Origin: Nematopogon swammerdamellus
Taxonomy: Eukaryota > Arthropoda > Insecta > Lepidoptera > Adelidae
Assembly: GCA_946902875.1 (NCBI GenBank)
Contig: OX336339.1
Location: 20,119,349 to 20,183,348 of the forward strand
DNA: 64,000 bases
Direction: 5' to 3'
The position numbers were made by a program, and so were the translations under genes. Each line of letters starts with the position of its first letter. Within the stretch, counting starts at the first letter, position 1. Below, piece by piece: positions 31,921 to 42,396 of this stretch. Below the pieces are notes generated by a model, which was not told the origin of the DNA, made no database searches, and was given only the letters and a program-made list of their open reading frames with translations.

Positions 31921-34063
31921 AACGAGGGTCTGATGATGGAGCCAGGAGGTGTACAGTGGAACTCTTCAACCTTTACTAGTAACCCACTCGAGTTTGGGCT
32001 CATATGGTTGTTTTGGACGAGTGTCCCATACTTCTACCAATACAATTGGTGACGAGGGTCTGATGATGGAGTCAGGAGGTGTACAGTGGAACTCTTCAAC
32101 CGTTACTAGTAACCCCCTCGAGTTTGGGCTCATTTGGTTGGTTTGGACGAGTGTCCCATACTTCTACCAATACACTTGGTGCCGAGGGTCTAATGATGGA
32201 GTCAGGAGGTGTACAGTGGAACTCTTCAACCGTTACTAGTAACCCCCTCGAGTTTGGGCTCATTTGGTTGGTTTGGACGAGTGTCCTATACTTCTACCAA
32301 TACCCTTGGTGACGAGGGTCTGATGATGGAGTCAGGAGGTGCACAGTGGAACTCTTCAACTGTTACTAGTAACCCCCTCGAATTTGGGCTCATTTGGTTA
32401 GTTTGGACGAGTGTTCCATACTTCTACCAATACACTTGGTGACGAGGGTCTGATGATGGAGTCAGGAGGTGGACAGTGGAACTCTTCAACCGTTACTAGT
32501 AACTCCCTCGAGTTTAGGCTCATTTGGTTGGTTTGGACGAGTGTCCCATACTTCTACCAATACACTTGGTGACGAGGGTTTGATGATGGAGTCAGGAGGT
32601 GTACAGTGGAACTCTTCAACCGTTACTAGTAACCCCCTCGAGTTTGAGCTCAAATGGTTGGTTTGGACGAGTGTCCCATACTTCTACCAATACACTTGGT
32701 GACGGGGGTCTGATGATGGAGTCAGGAGGTGTACAGTGGAACTCTTCAACCGTTACTAGTAACCCCCTCGAGTTTGGGCTCATTTGGTTGGTTTGGACGA
32801 GTGTCCTATACTTCTACCAATACACTTGGTGACGAGGGTCTGATGATGGAGTCAGGAGGTGCACAGTGGAACTCTTCAACCGTTACTAGTGTTTCAACCG
32901 TTACTAGTAACACCCTCGAGTTTGGGCTCATTTGGGTTGTTTGGACAAGTTTCCCATACTTCTACCAATACACTTGGTGACGGGGGTCTGATGATGGAGT
33001 CAGGAGGTGTACAGTGGAACTTTTCAACCGTTACTAGTAACCCCCTCGAGTTTGGGCTCATTTGGTTGGTTTGGACGAGTGTCCTATACTTCTACCAATA
33101 CACTTGGTGACGAGGGTCTGATGATGGAGTCAGGAGGTGCACAGTGGAACTCTTCAACCGTTACTAGTAACACCCTCGAGTTTGGGCTCATTTGGGTTGT
33201 TTGGACAAGTTTCCCATACTTCTACCAATACACTTGGTGACGAGGGTCTGATGATGGAGTCAGGAGGTGGACAGTGGAACTCTTCAACTGTTACTAGTAA
33301 CCCCCTCGAGTTTGGCCTCATTTTGTTGGTTTGGACGAGTGTCCCATACTTCTACCAATACACTTGGTGACGAGGGTCTGATGATCGAGTCAGGAGGTAG
33401 ACAGTGGAACTCTTCAACCGTTACTAGTAACCCCTTCGAGTTTGGGCTCATTTGGTTTGTTTGGACGAGTGTCCCATACTTCTACCAATACACTTGGTGA
33501 CGAGGGTCTGATGATGGAGTCAGGAGGTGGACAGTGGAACTCTTCAACCGTTAGTAGTAACCCCCTCGAGTTTGGGCTCATTTGGTTGGTTCGGACGAGT
33601 GCTTCATACTTCCATCAATACACTTGGTGACGAGGGTCTGATGATGGAGTCAGGAAGTGGACAGTGGAATTCTTCAACCGTTACTAGTAACCCCCTCGAG
33701 TTTGGGCTCATTTGGTTGGTTCGGACGAGTGCTTAATACTTCCATCAATACACTTGGTGACGAAGGTCTGATGATGGAGTCAGGAGGTGGACAGTGGAAC
33801 TCTTCAACCGTTACCAATAACCCCCTCAAGTTTGGGCTCATATGGTTGGTTTGGACGAGTGTCCCATACTTCTACCAATACACTTGGTGACGAGGGTCTG
33901 ATGATGGAGTCAGGAGGTGTACAGTGGAACTCTTCAACCGTTACTAGTAACCCCCTCGAGTTTGGGCTCATTTGGTTGGTTTGGACGAGTGTCCCATACT
34001 TCTACCAATACACTTGGTGACGAGGATCTGATTATGGAGGCAGGAGGTGGACTGTTGAACTTA
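31921..34063 (+). repeat. Minisatellite, 16 full units of 130 bp
   Basis: Units begin GACGAGGGTCTGATGATGGA at 31921 (AACGAGG in the first), 32051, 32181, 32311, 32441, 32571, 32701, 32831, 32979, 33109, 33239, 33369, 33499, 33629, 33759, 33889 and a partial one at 34019. All are 130 bp except the unit at 32831, which is 148 bp because of an 18-bp internal duplication around GTTTCAACCGTTACTAGT. Because 130 is not a multiple of three, the apparent 77-residue frames rotate from unit to unit and are not genes. Nearly all units keep CTCGAG. Confidence 0.95.
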
Positions 34064-34444
34064 AATAAAAAAAAAATAATGATCAGGATATTTGTTAGAA
34101 ACCACACAAGTTAAGATTTCTGTATTGTGCCGAGAGCTGTTGCGTTAGGGTGGCTAAAAATTATACGTCGTCGTTAGCGATACACCACCCAAGTCAACGT
34201 GCCGAGGACTGTGTGGCATTATGGTGGATAAAAATGATATGTCGTTACCGTTTCAACCTCAAGGCTGGGCACACCTTGTTGTATGAGATCCTTGCCCCTC
34301 TACATGGACCTCTAGGGGGTCGACTGTTATTGGACCAATACTCGTGGGAACAACATGAAAGGAAAAAATTATAAACAAAATCAAACTAAAAACGAGTAAA
34401 TAAAAAAAATTGGTAAAAAAACTTTTAAGTTAAACGGTTTTATT
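34064..34444. other. Sequence flanking the minisatellite
   Basis: A-rich runs at 34060-34080 and 34375-34445. The segment 34125-34245 contains two imperfect copies of a TGTGCCGAG..GTGG-type phrase. No gene recognised. Confidence 0.4.
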
Positions 34445-34618
34445 AAAAACAAACTAGAAAAAAAACCATCAGCTGTACAAAAAACTAGAAAATAATAAGG
34501 ACACAAACCTGGGCCTTCTTAAGATTTTACGTCTGGGTAAGAAATCGTGCAATACTAGCGTGCTGTCTTCTCATGTCGGATGCCAAAGGGCACTTTGTGT
34601 CGCTGCGTCAGCGGAATA

Positions 34619-34733
34619 AGTAATAAATTGAGACTTTTAACAGACTAATATAAAAACGTGGGGCGTATAATATGCGTAATAACATGCGCCCCACGTTTTT
34701 ATATTAGTCTGTTAAAAGTCTCAATTTATTACT
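34619..34733. repeat. Perfect 47-bp-arm hairpin
   Basis: The left arm 34619-34665 (starting AGTAATAAATTGAGAC, ending GTGGGGCG) is exactly complementary to 34687-34733. The spacer is 21 nt. The hairpin ends two bases before the CTAG end of the neighbouring element. No mismatch was seen by eye. Confidence 0.9.
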
Positions 34734-34735
34734 GA

Positions 34736-37022
34736 CTAGCTGAGCCCGCGGCTCCGCTCGCGTGAAATTCGTATTCCAAAGAAGAATGTAAGTAACTAAG
34801 GGCGAGGCCGAAGGCCGAGCTGCGTTCAGGTAATCGATAAACCTTCTTAAAGAAAGTAAATAACTAAGGGCGAGGCCGAAGGCCGAGCTGCTTTCAGGTA
34901 AACGATAAACCTTTCTCAAATAAAGGATGTTAGTAAGGGTGAGGCCGAAGGCCGAGCTGCGTTCAGGAAGACGATAAACCTTCTGGAAGAAAGGAAGAAA
35001 CTAAGTGCGAGGCCGAAGGCCGAGCTGCGTTCAGGTAAACCAAAAACCCTCTTCCGCCTTCGGGCCTCGCCCTTAAAGACTTCCTTTCTTCGATAGAATA
35101 TAATATCGTATACTCAATCTATTTATTTCATAAAAATAAAAAAGTAATATTAATAACTAAAGAATTAAACCTACCTAACAAACATTAAAATAACTATCAA
35201 AACGGGCATTTTCAAATGTTCTTAGAGCACTTGCGGCATTACCCCGCTGGATGGCAAGGCTTACCCTTTGAATGAAGTACATAAGCCGTTGATGGCGGGA
35301 CACCAGTTGCGTCAACCAGCTCAAGCCTCTTTTGGCTTCACTGCTCCACGGACCGAGGGTTTCAACCGCAAACGCAACAAATTTGAAATCTTGAATTATA
35401 TTTCTATATTTGCTGCGTTTGAGGCTCTCCGCCCCAGCCTCGGCCGCGCCAGCCGCTCTTGAAGATGTCCTAACGTGACTTGGAGCCAATGTGAGAACAA
35501 AAGTGGCGTCCCACATCAAAGAACTACCCTTAGTCCATGGCACTAAGGTGATAGCATCGGGCCTCTTGCCATCCAGTCGGGAATAACCGCGAGGTTCTGC
35601 ACGGTATATTTGCCGTTAGAAGCGTGGAGTTTATAATAAAATTTTAATTAAATTAACTCAATCTTAATATTAATTAACTTTATTCGAGATGGTTTAGCTT
35701 CTTCCTGAACGCAGCTCGGCCTTCGGCCTCGCCCTTAGTTACTTGCTTTCTTCGAGATGGTTTATAATTTGTCAGAACGTAGCTCGGCCTTCGGCCTCGC
35801 CTTAGTTACTTACTTTCTTCAAGATAGTTTAGCTTCTTCCTGAACGCAGCTCGGCCTTCGGCCTCGCCCTTAGTTACTTGCTTTCTTCGAGATGGTTTTT
35901 CAATTATCCGAACGTAGCTCGGCCTTCGGCCTCGCCTTAGTTACTTACTTTCTTCAAGATGGTTTAGCTTCTTCCTGAACGCAGCTCGGCCTGCGGCCTC
36001 GCCCATAGTTACTTACTTTTTTCGAGAAGGTTTATGGTCTTCCAGAATAGAGCTCGGCCTTCGGCCTCGCCCTTAGTTACTTACTTTCTTCAAGAATGTT
36101 TTTCTTCTTCCTGAACTCAGCTCCGCCTTCCGCCTCGCCCTTAGTTACTTTCATCGAGAAAGAATATCGTTTACGTGAGCGCAGATCCGCCTTCGGGCCC
36201 GTCTTTAGTTAATTACTTTCTTTTTTTTAAATACGAATTTCCCGCGAGCGAAGCCGCGGGCAACAGATATATAAATTTTATTGCACCAATGACAGCGACA
36301 TAACTTCGACTTTCAATTATTATTTTTATTTATCAAACAATTTGTCACCGGCCAGCTCACGTCGAGATGACAGTTCTCCGTTGTCAACATGACATTTAAA
36401 ATTGTTTTTACCTTTACTTTGGATTACGTGATTTTTATTATATTTTTTAATTATTATGTTCATCTGGGATATACACGGTCACTATAAAAAGTTTCGTCAA
36501 ATTCCGTTCAGTGGTTTTTGTGAGATGCGCGTACAAATAGACATTTTTGCATTTACGATTTTATGATATGTATAGAAAGAATAGATATGTATAGACTATT
36601 GTGTTCAAGTTATAAAAAAGAAGAACTGTCATTCTCGTTGTATCTACTTATTTTTAAATTTCGAATGAATATTTTATTCAAATTGTATTTGCTGCCAGTT
36701 CTCAAGATATAATTATGTACTTTGGACTACGTGATTTTAAACGCGCAATAATGTTTATAATTGTTAATTTTTTTTTATTTTTGTTATTTTTTTTTACGTA
36801 TTATGTTAACCCGGCATATAAACTGCCACTATACAAAGTTTCGTCTAATTCCGTTCAGTGGTTTTTGCGTGATGCGCGTACAGACAAACAAACAAACAAA
36901 CAAAAATTTTAAAAACTGTTCTAACATGTTCAGTATCTCATTTTAAGCCACCCTGGTTAGTTTTTTTCCGAATAAATTCAATGTACAGACTTTCTTACCT
37001 CTACGATTTTATTATATGTATA
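34736..37022 (-). mobile_element. GGCCTTCGGCC-rich Helitron-like element, copy 1
   Basis: It begins CTAGCTGAGCCCGCGGCTCC, the inverted 3' end of the Helitron-like family. Four direct copies of a unit containing GGCGAGGCCGAAGGCCGAGC occupy 34797-35035, and about eight inverted copies lie at 35700-36200. At 36240 an inverted CGCGAGCGAAGCCGCGGGC end appears, followed by a tail shared with copy 2 up to ATTATATGTA. A decayed protein remnant lies in the centre on the minus strand. The element is nearly identical to 42397-44520, which lacks one direct unit and some inverted ones. Confidence 0.75.
35175..35543 (-). pseudogene. Retroelement C-terminal remnant in copy 1
   Basis: The minus strand encodes 122 residues with [20 protein letters not shown], a WSSEAKRGL segment and VSLAIQRGNAASALRTF, ending in a TAA. 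The FVxFAVETLGPW and AIQRGNAAS motifs recur in a C-terminal domain that I associate, from memory, with arthropod retroelements. No catalytic reverse transcriptase motif is left. The start [11 protein letters not shown] is simply the first ATG. Being carried inside a Helitron-like repeat in two copies, it was probably captured and then spread with that repeat. Confidence 0.6.
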
Positions 37023-37200
37023 ATAGATTCCTCTGACGCAGCGACACAAAGTGCCCTTTGGCATCCGACATGAGAAGACAGCACGCTAGTATTGCACGAT
37101 TTCTTACCCAGACGTAAAATCTTAAGAAGGCCCAGGTTTGTGTCCTTATTATTTTCTAGTTTTTTGTACAGCTGATGGTTTTTTTTCTAGTTTGTTTTTT

Positions 37201-38716
37201 TTACAATTTATACCTCGTGCGTGCTAGATTGGTGCTAGATGTAGACTAGTAAGTAAATTACTATCTACTTACTAAAATTTTTATTTAAAAAAATTGGAAG
37301 GGAGAAAAGTATCGATATACAGTCAAATCGACATTATGTACTACACTCTTGCAATTCACTGACCGCGACGAGTTAATTGCGCCCAAAATTACAAATCAAA
37401 TTTATTTCTAAGTATAGCCAGTGTTCGCTCCGATTTGACATTTTAACCAATAAATTATAACGAAATATATCAGGTTGTGTATTAATTTAATAGGATCTTA
37501 ATAAACACTTAATATTATTAATGACATCTATTTAGAAGATTTATTCCTTAAGAATAGAGCAAACAAAATATATGTCCATTTAATATTCTGTAATGCTTGT
37601 AAGACTAATTTAAGATTTAAAAATGTTATTCCACCAGTTCTCGCCTAGAAGCAAGCTGGTTCAAGCCGAACGTAAATGCCGTGGAAATAATTAATTTTTT
37701 TATTGTGCACTGTTTCAAAACTTGCAAGTGAATTGAACACCGATCAAATTCAGAATTCAATCAACGTAAGTTTTGTATTGTATATTACGCTCTAATTAGG
37801 CAGCTTCTAACGAGAACACAATTATTTCATTCAGTTTTCATTTAATTGAGGTACGGAACCGTAGACGGAACCTAAAAACACGAAAATTGAAACAGTATTG
37901 TATGACTGCCTTTTCAGTTCCTAACTTGGCAATGACACAAAATTAGAACGTTAAATGTAGAATAATGTTCCAAAAGAATTAAACGAAAAGTTTAAAAATG
38001 CTCTATTTAAATGGTTATCTATTAGACAAATGCTTTTATAAAGTGAACGAATTTGTGCAAATTTTCGAATAGGTTTAAGGTTTAAGGATCGAGTATTGTT
38101 TTCGTTTTGTTATAGATAATTGTAAAAATTAATATTTATAAAGCCAGCCTTGCATGGCTCTATGCTAGGAGCGTTTCATGTGAAGGCTGTTATTGTACGC
38201 CCATTCAGGCATTTTGCATGTGCAGAAAACCCGCAATGGAAAAGACACTGTAAAAAAAACTGCAAAAACAATAAAGATTTTGTTTTTTATTTTGTTGAAA
38301 AATCGAGCTGATATCTGCGCAATATTTAAATATACCGATCTATAAGGCAAGTTTTAAGCACAAACACACTTCTGATTGGAGCAAACGCAAGAAGTTTATA
38401 ATGATTGGAAAATAATGTATTATTTATTATTAATAGAATTGTTATGAAAGTAGACCCCAGTTCGCTCTTGTATTGGCTCTTGTGGAACCGGTCCGTGCTT
38501 TCTCATTCATGGCTGGTTGCCTGGCAACCCACGCCGACCCGCCTAGCAACCGGCTCCTAGATAACTGGCTTACGAAGAAACGCTCATTCAAAAGGATAGA
38601 TGGCCCAACAACTCGTTAAGCAATGGAAAAGTAGTAAATTATGTGCACAAAGTCGAAATAACGCCATTGCATGCTGGCAGTAAGAAGCGAAGCTCATTCA
38701 TTTAGTTTTCAACATT
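37201..38716. other. AT-rich unique sequence
   Basis: No gene or repeat family recognised. 38516-38528 is GTTGCCTGGCAAC, an exact match to an RFX X-box type palindrome. A minus-strand open frame at 38165-38350 has no family motif. Confidence 0.4.
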
Positions 38717-39192
38717 AAAAAGTTAAATTACAAATTTAAAAAACTCTTAAAAAGTCAAAAATAATTTCCGTTTACTTACTTAAATGGGTCGGGGGACCGC
38801 TGAGTAAATTCCCGCGCAGCTCTGAGTTTTTATATTTTATTTACTTAGCGGTCCCCCGACTCCATTAAGTAAGTAAACGGAAATTATTTTTGACTTTTTA
38901 AGAGTCGGGGGTTTTTTAAATTTGTAATTTAACTTTTATTTCAAGCTTTTGAAAAAAAAACCGCATGCAAATTCGTCCACTTTTTAGGATATTTTTTTTT
39001 ATTACTTATTACATGATTAATTGATTGCAAACATAGCTAAGAACTATCTCGATTAAACAAGCTTCCTAATAAAAAAAAACCGCATTCAAATCGGTCCATC
39101 CGTTTTGGAGCTACGATGCCACAGGCAGACACACATACACACACACACACGTCAAACTTATAACACCCCTCCGTTTTTTCGTCGGGGGTTAA
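38717..39192 (+). mobile_element. MITE with CCCCCGAC head and long hairpin
   Basis: 38717-38938 is a long inverted repeat: AAATTACAAATTTAAAAAAC is matched by its complement ending near 38937, with about 90-nt arms and a loop containing GCGCAGCTCTGAG. The tail has CCGCATTCAAATCGGTCC, GGAGCTACGATGCCACAG and GTCAAACTTATAACACCCC, ending CGTCGGGGGTTAAAAA. It is the best preserved of four copies in the window. Confidence 0.75.
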
Positions 39193-39485
39193 AAAGAAGA
39201 AGCCCTTTGACACGTAATCCGTTGTCTCTGCCCACCTTATTGTGAAATCTACCGAGATTTTTTATTAACTTTTCAAAACCAGCTGGCTATATGCCAAAAA
39301 AAAATTTGAACTTTGATGAGTGATGACTCATCCATCATCATCATCATCATCACATCAACAATTCCCCCGGGACATGTTTTCGTTACGCGTAACTTTCAGT
39401 GCATACCTCGCCATACTGCCAATTTGTGTAAGACATGTAATTTTATTCCATGTCGAAAATGGATAAGAACGTAGACTACTACCCT

Positions 39486-39797
39486 TGAGAAAGGGATGCT
39501 TCAGTGGTTCGGTCATGTTGGAAGAATGGATGATAGGAGACTAACGAAAGAAATTTATGAAGCAAATGTGAGTGGAAGAGTCGGGAAGGGTCGCCCTAGA
39601 CGCACGTACCTGGACCAGATCGGGCATGTGCTCAAAAAGGGGCAAGTGCTTAGTACCCGTAAGCGACGAGCATGCATGAAGAACATTATGGGAGTGGAAG
39701 AGGCGGCAGAGGTGTGTCAGGATCGTGGCACGTGGAGATCCGTTGTCTCTGCCTACCCCACCGGGAAACAGGCGTGACGCTATGTATGTATGTATGT
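39486..39797 (+). pseudogene. RTE-like LINE 3' fragment with 11-bp target duplication
   Basis: The frame from 39496 encodes [52 protein letters not shown] and [13 protein letters not shown], then stops. This is the extreme C-terminus found in many insect endonuclease/reverse transcriptase LINEs of RTE type. A (TATG)n tail follows at 39781-39797. The insert is flanked by ACTACTACCCT at 39475-39485 and 39798-39808, so only 312 bp were inserted. The reverse transcriptase domain itself is absent. Confidence 0.88.
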
Positions 39798-39808
39798 ACT
39801 ACTACCCT

Positions 39809-41055
39809 GTAGGCTTACGCTTGCCAAACTTTATCGCTGTTCTACTTAGTGGATTGGTATCCATAATCGGTGTCCCAATGAAATGAGTACAACAGCGCAA
39901 GGAAGATTAGGTTAAGTTAGGGCTTTGACGAATTGCAGTTCTACCTCTTTGAATTCTTTGGAGAAACGTTGTTAGTGCAGAGAGTGGTGTAGTGTAAGTG
40001 CATTGCTAATGCACAGTCTTGTATATCGTCAGTCGGCACTTTATGTAGAATTATTACATGTAGAACCTTGTCAGACTTGGTGCTTTGAAGTTCAGTGGTG
40101 TAAGACCATAACTCAAACCTTGTATTTTTCGATTGAAAATACGGTTTCTTGCAACAGATAACGCATAACGCGCATTTTAAATTAACGAATTTATGTCTCA
40201 TTTTGATTTTACCTCATTTTGATAATATAGGTACATATAGTTAAAGTTATTTATTCTATAAAATAGGTCCATTTCAATACAGATACAATTACTAATTGAA
40301 ATAATAACATTTCCTACCTAATTAAAACCCTATAAAAAAAATGCAAATGATAATTGTAGATTTCCTCTATGGACTCAACAAAATTTTTTTTTATTGTAGT
40401 AGATTTATTTTGTGAACAGAATTTTTCTCTTTTATCTTTTTTTTTATGTGTATACATATTGCACACCATGTTTTTCAAATGGAACATGCAGCTGATACAA
40501 TATTTGTTGAATCGGATTTAGGATTGTCATTCAGTACAAGCCGAGCATTCGACAATTTCGATACGGAGAACTACTTAGAAATTATGGTTGTTTCGTGGCA
40601 TCGCTTTGCCCACGCTCAATCGCAAACAAACGAGTAGATAGCAATAAATACGACGATTGCGACGCTCCTAGACATTCTAATTGCATTTAATCCATTACGA
40701 GAACTAAGAGTCGCTTAAATTCGATAAAGAATGTCTTAATTTAACATACTTGATATTACTAGAATCGCTACATGAGGTCGCTTTGCTTGAATGCCCAGAA
40801 AATAACCTAAACCAACTAAGTCTTAGTTTAGTTAGAAGGATGAACAGCTATTTGATGATGAAGTCGAACACACGTCTGATGCGTGGGTGAACCGCTCCGC
40901 AGTCTGAACTCGGCTTCATTTTACGATGAAAGCTGCCTACCTATGTCTAGGAAACTAAACTTGTGATACCATATACGCTCGTGCCATATACGCGTGTAAC
41001 TATAATGTATCTTATTTTCTTCTTCTTCGCTACATAATGTAAAATCCAATGTTTC
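39809..41055. other. Unique sequence
   Basis: No gene or recognisable repeat. Open frames at 39941-40201 (minus) and 40446-40637 (plus) show no motifs and no splice context. Confidence 0.35.
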
Positions 41056-41057
41056 CT

Positions 41058-41113
41058 TTTTTAGGTTTCCGTATCCCATACGGAAGCCTATTACTAAGCC
41101 TACACCGTCTGCA

Positions 41114-41156
<43 letters not shown>

Positions 41157-41375
41157 CCGTTCGTCCGTCCGTCTGTCCGAGGGCTGTATCTCTTGAACCG
41201 TAATAGGTAGGCCGTTGAAATTTTCACAGAATATGTGTTATTATGGCGGATATAACAAATAATAAAAAAATTTAAAAGTAAAAAATTAAGGGGGGTTCCC
41301 ATATAAGAAACGTGTTTTTTTTCAATGTTTTTTTTGGTGGTGCGGATACCTCCGACTCGCGCTTGGCCGGTTTTT
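41058..41375 (+). repeat. Interspersed repeat A with expanded TGTC tract
   Basis: GGTTTCCGTATCCCATACGG starts the copy. A pure (TGTC)n run at 41115-41150 is followed by CTCTTGAACCGTAATAGGTA, TTTTCACAGAATATGTGTTA, GGGGGGTTCCCATATAAG and a shortened GACTCGCGCTTGGCCGG end. The TGTC run is longer than in other copies, as expected of replication slippage. Confidence 0.65.
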
Positions 41376-41389
41376 ATGTAATCCGAACC

Positions 41390-41645
41390 CGGTTGGAACG
41401 AAGTTCCTTTCGCGATATAATATGTTTTAAATAACAGGCACAATAAAATAAATTAACATCGTTTGAAAGTAATTAAATAAAAAAATAAATAAATAAATTA
41501 CGTCTATACTGCAAAAAATATACCTGTACCTACATAGTCATACGCTTGTAAACATATCTACATACTACAGCAAAAGTGTCGTGACGGTCGAAGGCTTACA
41601 CTTTTTTCGGCCTAGCTCTCATTCGCCAAGCGTCTGGGAGTGTAA
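41390..41645 (+). repeat. Dispersed repeat, inverted partner of 48470-48705
   Basis: Blocks GTTGGAACGAAGTTCCTTTC, ATAACAGGCACAATAAAATA, ACAGCAAAAGTGTCGTGACG and CCTAGCTCTCATTCGCCAAG are found inverted, in reverse order, at 48470-48705. The copies are diverged. Class unknown. Confidence 0.65.
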
Positions 41646-42150
41646 CGTGCGATAGCGAACTTCGTTCCGAAATACTCGTACTCAGCGAAATATAAAAAAA
41701 GTCTCATAATTTATAATAATCGAGCCTCTGCACTGAAACGATCAACTCTAAAGTTGCCAAGCGAGCGCCCCGCCGCTACCAGACCGATGAAGAAAATTAA
41801 CACGAAATAAAAACTCGCAAGTGCACAAATTAAAATACAACACGCAAATGAGCGAAACAATAGTTTTGAACGCTCGAACAATAAAACAGAATAATATGCA
41901 AATTGAGTAAATTCTGTAACACAATCGCGTTGGAAAAAAAAACTACAACAATAGCGCGATGTACATGTTTCATTAATAGGCGACTCTTGTCTGAAGGTCG
42001 CCTTACCCCATGACTATTACCACATTACCACGCACTGGGGAGACGTTTATGCATTATATATAAGTATGAATAAATTGTATCTGTCCAAGTGGTTTTTTTC
42101 TCGCCTGTAACTTTCAAAAAGTAGGCATTTTGCTACTATGTCATTATGTG
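41646..42150. other. Unique sequence
   Basis: No gene or repeat recognised. Confidence 0.35.
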
Positions 42151-42156
42151 ATATAG

Positions 42157-42335
42157 TCATAGATAGATAGAAAATTCTTTATTGCTCCAGTAAACATTAA
42201 ATAGTAACAAATACATTGGAAAATTTACATAAGGTGCAACGGCGGACTTATCCCTTACAGAGATTTCTTACAGTCAACCTTTGGATGTTTGAGATTCGAT
42301 AATATAGTGGAATGTAAGTAGGTAGTAGCAAAAGA
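42157..42335 (-). mobile_element. LINE 3' tail
   Basis: ATAGATAGATAGAAAATTCTTTATTG followed by GCGGACTTATCCCTTACAGA, AGTCAACCTTTGG and ATGTTTGAGAT is shared with 57766-57950 and partly with 61497-61640 and 14888-14965. On the minus strand it reads as a 3' UTR ending in CAATAAAG and a (CTAT)n tail, as LINEs end. Confidence 0.6.
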
Positions 42336-42396
42336 GTTGCGTGACAATTGGAGATAAAAATAATAATAAGAATACTTATTAATACTTATTAATACA

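Larger units (their letters stand above)
34445..37200. mobile_element. Composite structure with 167-bp inverted arms
   Basis: The left arm 34445-34611 and right arm 37033-37200 are near-perfect inverted copies, running from an AAACAAACTAGAAAAAAAACC end to the inner GTGTCGCTGCGTCAG. Between them lie a 47-bp-stem hairpin (34619-34733) and the GGCCTTCGGCC-rich element copy 1 (34736-37022). The arms could be the long TIRs of a non-autonomous DNA element into which the copy inserted. No target duplication was identified. Confidence 0.75.

Noticed and set aside
31949..34114. A series of 77-residue plus-strand frames with repeated protein-like sequence
   Set aside because: They are rotating translations of the 130-bp minisatellite; the unit length is not divisible by three and every frame ends after about 1.8 units.
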